Assembly: GCF_030733545.1 (NCBI RefSeq)
Contig: NZ_JASHIU010000001.1
Span: 248,001 to 312,000 of the forward strand
Source: Oceanicaulis sp. MMSF_3324
GTDB taxonomy: Bacteria > Pseudomonadota > Alphaproteobacteria > Caulobacterales > Maricaulaceae
Length of the DNA stretch: 64,000 bases
Direction: 5' to 3'
Positions 26,767-35,568 of this stretch are shown one piece after another. Both the position numbers and the translations under genes were made by a program. How positions within the stretch are numbered: position 1 is the stretch's first letter; each line of letters starts with the position of its first letter. The notes under the pieces are model-generated. The model had not been told where the DNA came from. It saw only the letters and a program-made list of their open reading frames with translations, and made no database searches.

Positions 26767-28098
26767 CTATTTTCCGATGCAGAACTGGCTGAACACCCGG
26801 TCCAGCACGTCCTCCACATCAATGCGTCCTGTCAGGCTTTCAAGAGCACGGATCGCCAGATGCACATCGCTGGCCGCCAACTCCGGAGCCCGCGCCAATT
26901 GCGACCGGGCGGCCTGAAGATGCTCGAGCGCCCGCTCCACTGCCTGACGATGTCGGGCGCGAGACAGGGCCGGCGCCTCTCGACGGCTGAGCCGGTCGCG
27001 GACCACACCTTCGATCCAGCCTTCCAGGGCTGACAATCCGGACCCGGACTTCGCGCTCAACTCGAACCGGGTCATACCCAGCTCATCCGATACGTGAAGC
27101 TGAGCGCCCTGATCGACCTTGTTGAGAATGAGCGCATCCTCTGACGTCAGAGAGTCCAGCAGTTTGGAGGGGAGTGTTTCACGTGAAACATCGACGACCC
27201 CCAAACGCAGATCCGCATTCTGTGCCCGGTCGAGCGCGCGTCTCACCCCTTCCGCCTCCACCTGGTCGGCCGCATCGCGCAGTCCGGCCGTATCGGCCAT
27301 GATCACCGGAAAGCCCGCAATCACCAGACGCACTTCCACCACGTCCCGCGTCGTGCCCGGAATATCGGTCACGATTGCTGCGTCGCGTCGCGCCAGAGCG
27401 TTCAACAGCGTGGACTTGCCCGCGTTCGGTTCGCCAATCAGCGCAATGGAGAAGCCATCGCGTACGCGTTCGCCCCGGCGCCCATCTTCCAGATGCGCCG
27501 TCAACGCTTCACTCAAGGCCAGAAGCGGCGGCCCGGCGGTTTCAGACAGAGTTTCAGGCACATCCTCCTCGTCCGGAAAATCCACCTCGCCTTCAATCGC
27601 GGCCAGCACCGAAATCAGTTGCTCGCGCCAGTCTTCATAAAGCGTGCGCAGCGAGCCGGTCATTTGCGACAGCGCTTGCTCGCGCTGACCTTCGGTTTCC
27701 GCATCAATCAGATCCGCCAGCCCTTCGGCTTCGGTCAGATCCATCTTGCCGTTCTGAAAGGCCCGCCGCGTGAACTCCCCCGCCTCAGCCGGTCGCGCAC
27801 CGAGCTCGGCCAGTCGATCCGCCATGGCCTCGATGACGGCGGTTCCGCCATGCACGTGAAACTCGGCGCAATCCTCACCGGTGAAACTCGCCGGGCCTTC
27901 AAACCAGAGCGCCAGTCCCTGATCGATCACCCCGCCCTGAGCCGAGCGAAATTGACGCAAGGCAGCGCGTCTCGCTTGGGGTCGGGGCAGACCCGCAATC
28001 CCATCCAGGACCACACCGGTCCTGGGACCGCTGACCCGGATGACTGCAACACCGGACCGGCCCGGCGCGCTCGCCAGTGCAAAGATCGTCTCACTCAT
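26767..28098 (-). CDS. mnmE: tRNA modification GTPase MnmE
   Basis: GTPase partner of MnmG in tRNA U34 modification. 443 residues: N-terminal formyl-THF-binding domain starting with the FALASAPGRSGVAVIRVSGP segment, central helical domain, G domain with Walker A GEPNAGKSTLLN (about 228) and G2/G3 DIPGTTRD and DTAGL, and the invariant C-terminal CIGK. Slightly short of the usual 450 residues. A parS site lies in the G-domain coding region. Confidence 0.98.
   Translation of the reverse strand: MSETIFALASAPGRSGVAVIRVSGPRTGVVLDGIAGLPRPQARRAALRQFRSAQGGVIDQGLALWFEGPASFTGEDCAEFHVHGGTAVIEAMADRLAELGARPAEAGEFTRRAFQNGKMDLTEAEGLADLIDAETEGQREQALSQMTGSLRTLYEDWREQLISVLAAIEGEVDFPDEEDVPETLSETAGPPLLALSEALTAHLEDGRRGERVRDGFSIALIGEPNAGKSTLLNALARRDAAIVTDIPGTTRDVVEVRLVIAGFPVIMADTAGLRDAADQVEAEGVRRALDRAQNADLRLGVVDVSRETLPSKLLDSLTSEDALILNKVDQGAQLHVSDELGMTRFELSAKSGSGLSALEGWIEGVVRDRLSRREAPALSRARHRQAVERALEHLQAARSQLARAPELAASDVHLAIRALESLTGRIDVEDVLDRVFSQFCIGK
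27175..27190. promoter_or_regulatory. parS site 3 (inside mnmE)
   Basis: Third perfect TGTTTCACGTGAAACA, about 1.9 kb from site 2, read as Val-Ser-Arg-Glu-Thr in MnmE. Confidence 0.95.
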
Positions 28099-28107
28099 CG
28101 CTTTTGA

Positions 28108-28359
28108 TCAGCTCTTGTCAGACTTCGCGGATCCGCCCGCAGCGGCTTGACCCATCAGACCCATGACGTGCTTTTGCCATTCGCCGCCCATGGTCATCCA
28201 AGAGCGCATGAGCGTCTCGGGCTCCATGGCGTCCATATTGTTGCTCATGCGCTTGCCCATCTCCTCGACAAGCTGAGCGTTCAACCCCGTCACATCCGGC
28301 AGACCCATGAAGGTCCGCGCCTCTTCGGGGGTGCATTCGATATTGATGTTGACCTTCAT
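28108..28359 (-). CDS. Small conserved protein, DUF6489-like
   Basis: 83-residue cytoplasmic protein starting KVNINIECTPEEARTFMGLPDV, with a middle helix (LVEEMGKRMSNNMDAM) and a tail rich in Met, Trp and Gly (SWMTMGGEWQKHVMGLMGQAA). This pattern matches the alphaproteobacterial DUF6489 family, function unknown. It lies 9 bp upstream of mnmE on the same strand and likely heads that operon. Divergent from the dienelactone hydrolase gene. Confidence 0.8.
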   Translation of the reverse strand: MKVNINIECTPEEARTFMGLPDVTGLNAQLVEEMGKRMSNNMDAMEPETLMRSWMTMGGEWQKHVMGLMGQAAAGGSAKSDKS

Positions 28360-28471
28360 GGGGGCCTCGCCTCAGTCTCGCCACGCTGAAAGCGGAGCAT
28401 TCGGGCATCAGTCTACGCCGCTCAGAAGCGCATGACAAAGCCGAGTGCTCAGACACGCAAGGAGACCTCTC

Positions 28472-29152
28472 ATGGCAGGACAAGACATCATCATCCAGGG
28501 CCCGGACGGCGCGTTTTCCGCCTATCAGACCGGTGAAGGACCGGTGCTGGTCGTCTTGCAGGAAATCTTCGGCGTGAACCAGGTCATGCGCGATCTGTGC
28601 GACGAGTACGCCGCCCAGGGATACACGGCGATCTGTCCCGACCTGTTCTGGCGGATCGAGCCGGGTATTCAGATCACGGACAAGACCGAGGAAGAATGGC
28701 AAAAAGCCTTCGATCTCATGGGCCAGTTCGACGTGGACGCCGGCGTGCGCGACATTGCCGCCACGATCGCCCATGCGCGCGCCAATGGCGCGGACAAGGT
28801 GGGCGCGGTGGGCTACTGCCTGGGCGGTCAGCTGAGCTATCTCACCGCTTGCCGCACGGATGCGGACGCTTGTGTGGGATATTACGGGGTCAATATCCAG
28901 AACCTGCTCGATGAGGCGAAACTGATCTCCCACCCGCTCATGCTGCATATCGCCGGCAAGGACGAATTCGTGCCGCCCGAAGCGCAGGGCCAGATCATGG
29001 ATACGCTGTCCAAGCATGGACTTGTCACGATCCATCATTATGCAGAACGCGATCACGCCTTCGCGCGTCCCGGTGGGGCTCACTACCATGCCGAGGATGC
29101 GGAACTGGCTAATGGCCGATCGCTTAACTTCTTGAATAAGAACCTTAAATAG
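28472..29152 (+). CDS. Dienelactone hydrolase family protein
   Basis: Alpha/beta-hydrolase of 226 residues. The nucleophile is Cys116 in GYCLGGQLSY, the acid is in AGKDEFVPPEA near 173, and the His is in ERDHAFARPG near 203, giving the Cys-Asp-His triad of carboxymethylenebutenolidases. ATG 28472 has AAGGAG 8 bases upstream. No aromatic-degradation genes are near, so the natural substrate is open. The next gene follows after 10 bp. Confidence 0.9.
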   Translation: MAGQDIIIQGPDGAFSAYQTGEGPVLVVLQEIFGVNQVMRDLCDEYAAQGYTAICPDLFWRIEPGIQITDKTEEEWQKAFDLMGQFDVDAGVRDIAATIAHARANGADKVGAVGYCLGGQLSYLTACRTDADACVGYYGVNIQNLLDEAKLISHPLMLHIAGKDEFVPPEAQGQIMDTLSKHGLVTIHHYAERDHAFARPGGAHYHAEDAELANGRSLNFLNKNLK

Positions 29153-29162
29153 GATCAATAGT

Positions 29163-30113
29163 ATGCGTTTCCTTCTTGGCGTCAGCCTGTTCGCCCTTGC
29201 CGCCTGTTCCGCAGAGGCGCCCGCCCCCGAGCAAGCGATCGAAACGCCTGAAACCCAGGCACAGACCGCTGACGCCGCAGCGTCTGATCTCTGGCTCGCA
29301 GGCGTGGACCTGCCCGCCTATCTCGATTGCGCGCGCGAGCAGAGCGTGACCCTGCTGCAGGCGCATCGCACCGGCGACCGGGAAGGCGCAGCTGAGAATT
29401 CCATTGGCGCCATGCAGGCCTCGCTCGATGACGGCGCCCTGTTCATGGAAATGGATGTCGCCAAGACCGCTGACGGGGTTCTCGTGCTGATGCATGATGA
29501 CACTGTGGACCGCACGACCAACGGCACGGGACGTGTGGACGAGATGACCTATGAGGAAATCGCCGCGCTGCGTCTTGTCGACCTGGACGGCAATACCCTG
29601 AATGAAGGCGTGCCGACCTTTTCAGACGCCCTCGCCTTTCTGGACGGACGCGGCTTCGCCCAAGTGGATCTGAAAGACACCACCTTTGACGAGATCGGAG
29701 CCGCTCTGGTGGCGGCCGATGCTGTCGATCGCTCGGTGGTGATCACCTATTCGATCGAAGACGCCATCACCCTCGCGAGCATTCTGCCTGACGTGGCCCT
29801 GTCTGCCGGCGCACGCAACGCGGAAGACCTGGAACGCCTCTCCCAGGGCGGTGTGGATCTGGAGCTGACAACGATCTGGCTGGGTGTCGGGACCGGCAAT
29901 CCGGAATGGGATTCCGCCTTGGCCGATATGGGCATTGAGACGAGCTTTGGCGATTTCGGCGGCGAACGGAACGGCACAGTGGATTACCAGCTGCTCAGCG
30001 AAAACGGTGCAGAGGTCATTTCGGTGGACGATGTGCCGGCCGCCGCAACCGCTCTGGATGCGTATGACGCCTCCCGGACCCTCTTGGACAATTGCCCGGC
30101 GGCGCAGGGCTAA
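29163..30113 (+). CDS. Glycerophosphodiester phosphodiesterase lipoprotein
   Basis: Exported GDPD-family enzyme of 316 residues. A lipobox LAAC (Cys about 15) follows a short signal peptide; the TIM-barrel starts at LLQAHRTGDREGAAENSI near 60, with catalytic His in AHR, metal ligands in MEMDV, and HDDTVDRTTNGTG near 118. The usual HRG is HRT here. It would hydrolyse glycerophosphodiesters on the periplasmic side. It is followed by a bidirectional terminator. Confidence 0.88.
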   Translation: MRFLLGVSLFALAACSAEAPAPEQAIETPETQAQTADAAASDLWLAGVDLPAYLDCAREQSVTLLQAHRTGDREGAAENSIGAMQASLDDGALFMEMDVAKTADGVLVLMHDDTVDRTTNGTGRVDEMTYEEIAALRLVDLDGNTLNEGVPTFSDALAFLDGRGFAQVDLKDTTFDEIGAALVAADAVDRSVVITYSIEDAITLASILPDVALSAGARNAEDLERLSQGGVDLELTTIWLGVGTGNPEWDSALADMGIETSFGDFGGERNGTVDYQLLSENGAEVISVDDVPAAATALDAYDASRTLLDNCPAAQG

Positions 30114-30135
30114 GCAGGCAGGCTCCTGACGAGAA

Positions 30136-30166
30136 AAAAGGCCGGCGGTCAATCCGTCGGCCTTTT
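30136..30166. terminator. Bidirectional intrinsic terminator between convergent genes
   Basis: A-rich arm AAAAGGCC at 30136-30143 continues to 30148 and pairs with 30154-30166 (13 bp including one G-T) around the loop TCAAT. T-runs follow the stem on both strands. Confidence 0.88.
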
Positions 30167-30170
30167 CATG

Positions 30171-30812
30171 TCAGTCCGCGCTGGCGCGCTGCCAGGCAGG
30201 CCGTGCGCGCAACCGGTCGAAATAGACGCTGACCGCTTCGGGCGCGCCATCGAACTGTTTGACGATCTTCAGAAGATAAAACAGATAACCCAGCGCGATA
30301 TCGGCCGCGGTGAACCGGTTCGCCGCCAGATACTCCCGTCCGTCTGCCAGGCCCCGCTCAGCAATCAGCTTGAATTGCTTGTCGAGTTCGGACCGCGCCC
30401 ATTTGGCCAATCCGGGATTGCGCTGATCTTCGGGCAACAAGGCGGTATGGGCGAGGGTGAGATTGACCGCCATGGACATGGTGCCTTCGCTGAAATGCAT
30501 CCATTCCAGATATCGATCATAATCGGGCTCGTCGGGGGTCACGGCGAGATCGGACGGGCCGTATTTGGTCACCAGATATTCCACCATGGCGACCGATTCC
30601 AGCATCACGCGATCGCCATCGGTCATCGCCGGAATCTTCTGCATGGGGTTGATGGCCTTGAACGCCTCTCCGCCCATATTGCCCCGCTGGCCCGCCGTGA
30701 TCGGTCCCAGATTTTCGAGCGTGTGCGGCAGCCCCATTTCCTCAAGACACCACCGCACCCGGACCGAACGAGACATGGGCGCATGGTAAAGAGTGATATT
30801 GGGTTCAGACAT
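30171..30812 (-). CDS. Glutathione S-transferase family protein
   Basis: Cytosolic GST-fold protein of 213 residues. The thioredoxin-like N-terminal domain starts NITLYHAPMSRSVRVRWCLEEMGL, with the glutathione-site NPMQKIPAMTDGD and ESVAMVEYL; an all-helical C-terminal domain contains FTAADIALGYLFYLL. ATG 30812 has GGGGAGGAAA upstream. Substrate unknown. It is convergent with the GDPD gene and follows rho's terminator in the same orientation as rho. Confidence 0.9.
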   Translation of the reverse strand: MSEPNITLYHAPMSRSVRVRWCLEEMGLPHTLENLGPITAGQRGNMGGEAFKAINPMQKIPAMTDGDRVMLESVAMVEYLVTKYGPSDLAVTPDEPDYDRYLEWMHFSEGTMSMAVNLTLAHTALLPEDQRNPGLAKWARSELDKQFKLIAERGLADGREYLAANRFTAADIALGYLFYLLKIVKQFDGAPEAVSVYFDRLRARPAWQRASAD

Positions 30813-30886
30813 GGGTTTCCTCCCCGATACTTTAGCTTTTAAGCATTCTCCCATATCTCACCGTCCTCACGCTAGTCCCAAACGCA

Positions 30887-30912
30887 AACGGCCGCCCATT
30901 CGGACGGCCGTT
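30887..30912 (-). terminator. Terminator downstream of rho
   Basis: AACGGCCG at 30887-30894 pairs with 30905-30912 (8 bp), plus two inner pairs past a mismatch. On the minus strand it is followed by TTGCGTTTG, a modest T tail. It lies 25 bp after the rho stop. Confidence 0.6.
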
Positions 30913-30936
30913 CGAACACGCTAAATGCCTGACAGA

Positions 30937-32259
30937 TCAGGTATTCATGGAGTCGTAGAACTCGGCGTTGTTCTTGGTTTCCTTGAGCTTGGACAGCAGG
31001 AACTCGATGGCGTCCTGAGTCCCCATCGGATTGAGGATCCGGCGCAGCACATAGGTTTTCTGCAGATCCTGCTTGGGTACCAGAAGCTCTTCCTTCCGGG
31101 TGCCCGACTTGAGGATGTCGATGGCCGGGAAGACGCGCTTGTCGGCGACCTTGCGGTCCAGAATGATCTCGGAGTTACCGGTGCCCTTGAATTCTTCGAA
31201 GATCACCTCGTCCATGCGCGAACCGGTGTCGATCAGCGCGGTGGAGATGATGGTGAGGCTGCCGCCTTCCTCGATATTCCGCGCGGCGCCGAAGAAGCGC
31301 TTGGGACGCTGCAGGGCGTTGGCGTCCACACCCCCGGTCAGCACCTTGCCCGAGCTGGGCACCACGGTGTTGTAGGCCCGGCCCAGACGCGTGATGGAAT
31401 CGAGCAGGATCACCACATCGCGTTTGTGTTCGACGAGGCGCTTGGCCTTCTCGATCACCATTTCCGCCACCTGGACGTGACGGGTCGCAGGCTCGTCAAA
31501 GGTGGAGGCCACGACCTCGCCTTTCACGGTGCGCTGCATGTCCGTCACTTCTTCAGGGCGCTCGTCGATGAGCAGCACCATCAGATAGCACTCGGGATGG
31601 TTGGTCTCGATGGCATGGGCGACGTTCTGCATCAGAACCGTCTTACCCGTACGCGGCGGCGCCACGATCAGGGCGCGCTGCCCCTTGCCCAGCGGCGACA
31701 CGATGTCGATGACCCGGCCCGACCGATCTTTCTTGGTCGGGTCCTGGATTTCCATGTTGAACCGCTCATCAGGATAGAGCGGGGTCAGGTTGTCGAAGTG
31801 AACCTTGTGGCGGGACTTGTCGGGCTGCTCGAAATTGATCGAGGAGACCTTGAGAAGGGCGAAATAGCGCTCGTTTTCCCGCGGCGCCCGGATCTCGCCT
31901 TCCACCGTGTCGCCAGTGCGCAGGCCAAAGCGGCGGATCTGGCTGGGAGAGACATAGATGTCGTCAGGGCCCGGCAGATAGTTGGATTCCGGAGCGCGCA
32001 GGAAGCCAAAACCGTCCTGCAGCACTTCCAGCGTGCCGCCGCCGGAAATCTCGGCGCCTTCATCAGCCAGCGCCTTGAGGATCGCGAACATCATGCCCTG
32101 CTTGCGCAGGGATGAGGCGTTTTCGATATCAAGGCCTTCAGCCAGCTCCACCAGCTCGGCGGGCGACTTTTCCTTCAGTTCCTGAAGGGACATGCGGCGG
32201 GTCGATTTCGCCGCAGCTTCACCACCGTCCTGCGGTTCGGTTTCAGGGGTATCGGTCAT
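30937..32259 (-). CDS. rho: Transcription termination factor Rho
   Basis: Hexameric RNA helicase, 440 residues. Domains in order: acidic N-terminal tail, helical Rho-N domain ([20 protein letters not shown], about 24-43), cold-shock RNA-binding domain with [35 protein letters not shown], then the ATPase with Walker [10 protein letters not shown] near 202 and Q-loop/R-loop sequences. Length slightly above the usual 420 because of the N-terminal tail. Upstream on the same strand lie the haem genes. Confidence 0.98.
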   Translation of the reverse strand: MTDTPETEPQDGGEAAAKSTRRMSLQELKEKSPAELVELAEGLDIENASSLRKQGMMFAILKALADEGAEISGGGTLEVLQDGFGFLRAPESNYLPGPDDIYVSPSQIRRFGLRTGDTVEGEIRAPRENERYFALLKVSSINFEQPDKSRHKVHFDNLTPLYPDERFNMEIQDPTKKDRSGRVIDIVSPLGKGQRALIVAPPRTGKTVLMQNVAHAIETNHPECYLMVLLIDERPEEVTDMQRTVKGEVVASTFDEPATRHVQVAEMVIEKAKRLVEHKRDVVILLDSITRLGRAYNTVVPSSGKVLTGGVDANALQRPKRFFGAARNIEEGGSLTIISTALIDTGSRMDEVIFEEFKGTGNSEIILDRKVADKRVFPAIDILKSGTRKEELLVPKQDLQKTYVLRRILNPMGTQDAIEFLLSKLKETKNNAEFYDSMNT

Positions 32260-32488
32260 GAGTTTCTCAGACAGCTCGGCTCACAAGACCCGATGAAATC
32301 CGGTCCTGGTGAACACCAGACGACGAACTGCGCCATACCGGGCGCGGATCGACTATGGGATTGGGTGTTAGCCCGGGCGCTGTCAGACGATGACGTCGGC
32401 GCGGCCCGCAGCTGGTTGGAAGGATCCTTATCAAGGAGTCCTTCAATCCCTGCCACGCGCCGCGCGAAAGGTCAATGATTTTTCAGTC

Positions 32489-32944
32489 TCAGAACGGCTT
32501 AACGACAGCCAGCAGGACGATGAAGATGACCAGGATGGCCGGGCCTTCATTCATGATTCGCCAGAACTTTTCAGTTCTCGGACGTTCGCCCTTCGCGAAC
32601 TTCTTCGCGTTCGCGGCATAGAAGCCATGGATGCCGGACATCAGCAGAACCAGCAACAGCTTGAAATGGAACCAGCCCTGGCTGAACAGCGCCGGATTGG
32701 CGACCATCATCACGATCGCCAACAGCCAGACCGCTATCATGGCGGGATTGACGATGATCTTCAGAAGATTGCGCTCCTGAATGAGTAGCGCGCCTTCCAG
32801 CTCTCCGCCCGCCTCGGCCTGGTGGTGATACACGAACAGGCGCGGCAGGTAGAGCATGCCCGCCATCCAGAAGATCACCGCGATGATGTGCAGCGCCTTG
32901 ATCACCAGATAGCCGATCGAGCCGGGCAGCAGAAAATCGATCAT
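32489..32944 (-). CDS. hemJ: Protoporphyrinogen IX oxidase HemJ
   Basis: Membrane protoporphyrinogen oxidase of the HemJ/CopD-like family, 151 residues with four TM helices (about 6-28, 60-82, 86-106, 130-150). Conserved features include the His in KALHIIAVIFWMAGMLYLPRLFVYHHQ near residue 13. Its start codon overlaps the hemH stop (ATGA), so the last two steps of haem synthesis are coupled. It lies about 230 bp upstream of rho. Confidence 0.92.
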   Translation of the reverse strand: MIDFLLPGSIGYLVIKALHIIAVIFWMAGMLYLPRLFVYHHQAEAGGELEGALLIQERNLLKIIVNPAMIAVWLLAIVMMVANPALFSQGWFHFKLLLVLLMSGIHGFYAANAKKFAKGERPRTEKFWRIMNEGPAILVIFIVLLAVVKPF

Positions 32945-33999
32945 GCGGCATCCTCCTGTTTGAGACCGGCCTCGAGACAGGGGCAACGGCCGAACTTGCC
33001 CGGACAGATCGGCTGGCCTTGCGGCGGCTTGAGCCCGTTTCCACCCTCAAGCGCGTCTACCGTGACACGGGCGAGTGCTGCAATGAAATCAGGCTGATCG
33101 CCCAGGGCCGGAACCCGGTCATAGCCCTTGGCGCCATGCTCTTCGGCAAGCTCGGCATATTCCTCATCCAGCTCGACCAGGGTCTCGATATGCTCGGACA
33201 CGAAGGCGATCGGCGTGAGAAGGATATGTTTGCCGTCCTGACAGGCGCGTTCAATCGCTTCCTCGGTGGACGGGCCGATCCATTTGAGCGGGCCCACGCG
33301 GGACTGAAAGCAGATCTCGTGGTTCTGCAGGTGTTCAGGCAGGCGCGCATTGACCTGGGCCACCGTCTGCTCGACCTGCCATTGATAGCTGTCGCCCTTC
33401 TTGATGATCGTTTCGGGCAGACCGTGCGCGGAATACAGGACGCGCGGATTGTCCGGCTTGCCGGCCTTCTCCCATTCCGCCTCGATCAGGCGCACATGGG
33501 CAGTAATGAAATCCGCTTCCTCGGGATAACAGCAAATGGCCCGCGCCTCAGGCCCGCCTGCATCACGCCACGCCTTGAAGGACGAGCCGGTCGTGGTCGT
33601 GGAGAACTGCGGGTAAAGCGGCAAAAGGACAATCTCATCAGGTGCATAGGCTTTCACAGCCTCCACCGCTTCATGCACGAAGGGGTGCCAGTAGCGCATG
33701 GCGAGGAAACACTGCACGTCGTCCTCTTCCCCGAGCCGATCCCGTAGCGCGGCGGTCAGCGCCTGCGCCTGCTTTTCGGTTTCAGGGACAATCGGCGAAC
33801 CGCCGCCCATCTTGGCGTAGTTTTCAGTCGCTTCCTTGGTGCGCGTGGTCGAGATCAGCCAGGCCAGAAATTCCCGCACCAGACCGGGCGCGCCGATGAT
33901 CGCCGGATCCCGGAACAGATTGCGCAGGAACGGGCGCACATTCTCGGGCCTGTCCGGGCCGCCCAGATTGAACAGCACCACTGCAATACGCCGCGCCAT
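32941..33999 (-). CDS. hemH: Ferrochelatase
   Basis: Inserts ferrous iron into protoporphyrin IX. 352 residues: N-terminal VVLFNLGGPDRPENVRPFLRNLF, the active-site His in YSAHGLPETII near 190, and the Glu-containing GFVSEHIETL-like stretch IAFVSEHIETLVELDEEY near 265. The tail after about residue 320 contains several Cys that could bind an Fe-S cluster. Overlaps hemJ; 38 bp downstream of hemE. Confidence 0.97.
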   Translation of the reverse strand: MARRIAVVLFNLGGPDRPENVRPFLRNLFRDPAIIGAPGLVREFLAWLISTTRTKEATENYAKMGGGSPIVPETEKQAQALTAALRDRLGEEDDVQCFLAMRYWHPFVHEAVEAVKAYAPDEIVLLPLYPQFSTTTTGSSFKAWRDAGGPEARAICCYPEEADFITAHVRLIEAEWEKAGKPDNPRVLYSAHGLPETIIKKGDSYQWQVEQTVAQVNARLPEHLQNHEICFQSRVGPLKWIGPSTEEAIERACQDGKHILLTPIAFVSEHIETLVELDEEYAELAEEHGAKGYDRVPALGDQPDFIAALARVTVDALEGGNGLKPPQGQPICPGKFGRCPCLEAGLKQEDAA

Positions 34000-34037
34000 G
34001 CGCCTACTCCTGTCTGAAACCGATCACGCCTGACCTG

Positions 34038-35075
34038 TCAGCCCTTGAAGGCACGGACGCGTTCCACGAGGCGCGTCACATGCTCGGGCGGCGTGTCGAG
34101 ATTAATGCCATGTCCGAGATTGAACACATAGGGCCGTCCCGCCCAGGCGGAAAGGAGGCGATCAATCTCTGAATCCAGCATGTCTCCACCTGCGCGCAGC
34201 ACGGACGGATCCAGCTGACCCTGAAGCGGCAGATCCTTCGGAAACGCTTCACGCGCCCAGTTTGTGTCGAGGCCATGATCGAGCGCCAGACACTGGATGC
34301 CGGTCTCCCTGGCATAGCGCACGGCCTGGGGCCCCGCGCCGCGCGGAAAACCGATGACCGGCAGCGTGACGCCCATCTGGCGCAGGCGATCGATGATCAG
34401 CTTTGTGGGGCGAATGACCACGCGGTCAAACAGCGGATCGGGCAGCCCTTCCGCCCAGGAATCAAACAGCTTGAGCGCATTGGCGCCGGCATCGGCCTGG
34501 GCCTTGAGATAATGCGCGCTGGCTTCGGCCAGAAGATTGAGCAGAGCGTCAAACGCGTCCGGCTGGGTCCAGGCCAGGGTGCGGGCCTTGAACCGGTCCT
34601 TGGAGCCGCCGCCTTCGATCATGTAGGTCGCCACCGTCCAGGGCGAGCCTGCAAACCCGATCAGCGAACAGGTGTCCGGCAGGCCGGCGCGCACCTTGGC
34701 GATGGTGTCGCTGACCGGACGGAGAACCTCATTGGCCCGTTCGACAGACAGCGCCCCGAGATTTTCAAGCGCCAGCGGCTCAAGTTTGGGCCCCTCGCCT
34801 TTCTCAAACCAGACTTTCTGTCCAAGACCGTATGGGATCAGCAAGATGTCGGCGAAGACGATAGAGGCATCCAGATCATAGCGGCGAATGGGCTGGAGCG
34901 TGACTTCCGCAGCAGCGTCCGAATTCAAACAGAAATTGATGAAATCGGGCTGATTGGCGCGCACCTCCCGATATTCAGGCAGATAGCGACCGGCCTGGCG
35001 CATCAGCCAGATCGGCGGCGGAGAGACGGTCTCGCCAGCAAGGGCGCGCAGGAAAGGCTGGTTCTGATCAGTCAT
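34038..35075 (-). CDS. hemE: Uroporphyrinogen decarboxylase
   Basis: Decarboxylates uroporphyrinogen III to coproporphyrinogen III. 345 residues with the two HemE signatures: PPIWLMRQAGRYLPEYRE near 20-37 and IGFAGSPWTVATYMIEGGGSKD near 138-159. It is the first gene of the hemE-hemH-hemJ run. In Caulobacter the chromosome origin lies immediately upstream of hemE, and the same arrangement appears here. Confidence 0.98.
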   Translation of the reverse strand: MTDQNQPFLRALAGETVSPPPIWLMRQAGRYLPEYREVRANQPDFINFCLNSDAAAEVTLQPIRRYDLDASIVFADILLIPYGLGQKVWFEKGEGPKLEPLALENLGALSVERANEVLRPVSDTIAKVRAGLPDTCSLIGFAGSPWTVATYMIEGGGSKDRFKARTLAWTQPDAFDALLNLLAEASAHYLKAQADAGANALKLFDSWAEGLPDPLFDRVVIRPTKLIIDRLRQMGVTLPVIGFPRGAGPQAVRYARETGIQCLALDHGLDTNWAREAFPKDLPLQGQLDPSVLRAGGDMLDSEIDRLLSAWAGRPYVFNLGHGINLDTPPEHVTRLVERVRAFKG

Positions 35076-35084
35076 CGATGGCTC

Positions 35085-35540
35085 TCGTCAGCGCCGGGGT
35101 TCGGGAGTTTTCCCCGGACAGGTCAGACCCGGTCATACCGTTCTTTTTCATTGAATGAAAAGAAGGGGTGATAGTAGGGGCGCCCATAACGTGGATAACT
35201 GCGACGGATCAACGCTGGCGCCGGATATCCACAGCCTGTGAACGCGGGTCATCCACGGTCTGACTTTTGTATCAAAATGAGACGTTAACTCATTTTTTAC
35301 TTTGGTTAACCGCAGCCTAGCCGAATGCGCGGCGGCGATCAGGCGTAAAACCGATAATATGACTCGGATAATTGTCGACAGTTCTGGGGTGATCGCAGAC
35401 CTGTTAATCCCCGAATGTGCATGACTGGGCGCCGATTGGGCGCCAACGCTGAAACCCGACTTCGCCTGTCCCCAGCCGGGCTTGAATCGTGGACAAGCAG
35501 ACAGGGTTATTCACAGCTTGCCCGCTCTGGTCTACCGATG
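35085..35540. other. Putative chromosomal origin of replication (oriC)
   Basis: The 493 bp between hemE and ppsR contain no gene. They carry DnaA-box-like nonamers, each one to three bases off TTATCCACA: 35191-35199 (minus), 35225-35233, 35249-35257 and 35507-35515, a CtrA-like TTAA-N7-TTTA at 35285-35299, a second GTTAAC at 35305-35310, an AT-rich stretch (35265-35310) suited to unwinding, and a near-palindrome at 35141-35164. In Caulobacter, Cori lies between hemE and the gene block that starts with a homologue of the next gene, so position and content agree. parS sites are 8-10 kb away, also as expected. Confidence 0.75.
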
Positions 35541-35568
35541 GGGGATGAAGTCTGTTCAGGAGCCGCGC

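Noticed and set aside
27848-27863. Possible fourth parS-like palindrome in mnmE
   Set aside because: Only 11 of 16 positions match; not credible beside three perfect copies.
28118-29158. 346-codon minus-strand frame spanning the dienelactone hydrolase gene
   Set aside because: Overlaps two well-supported genes out of frame; no recognisable motif.
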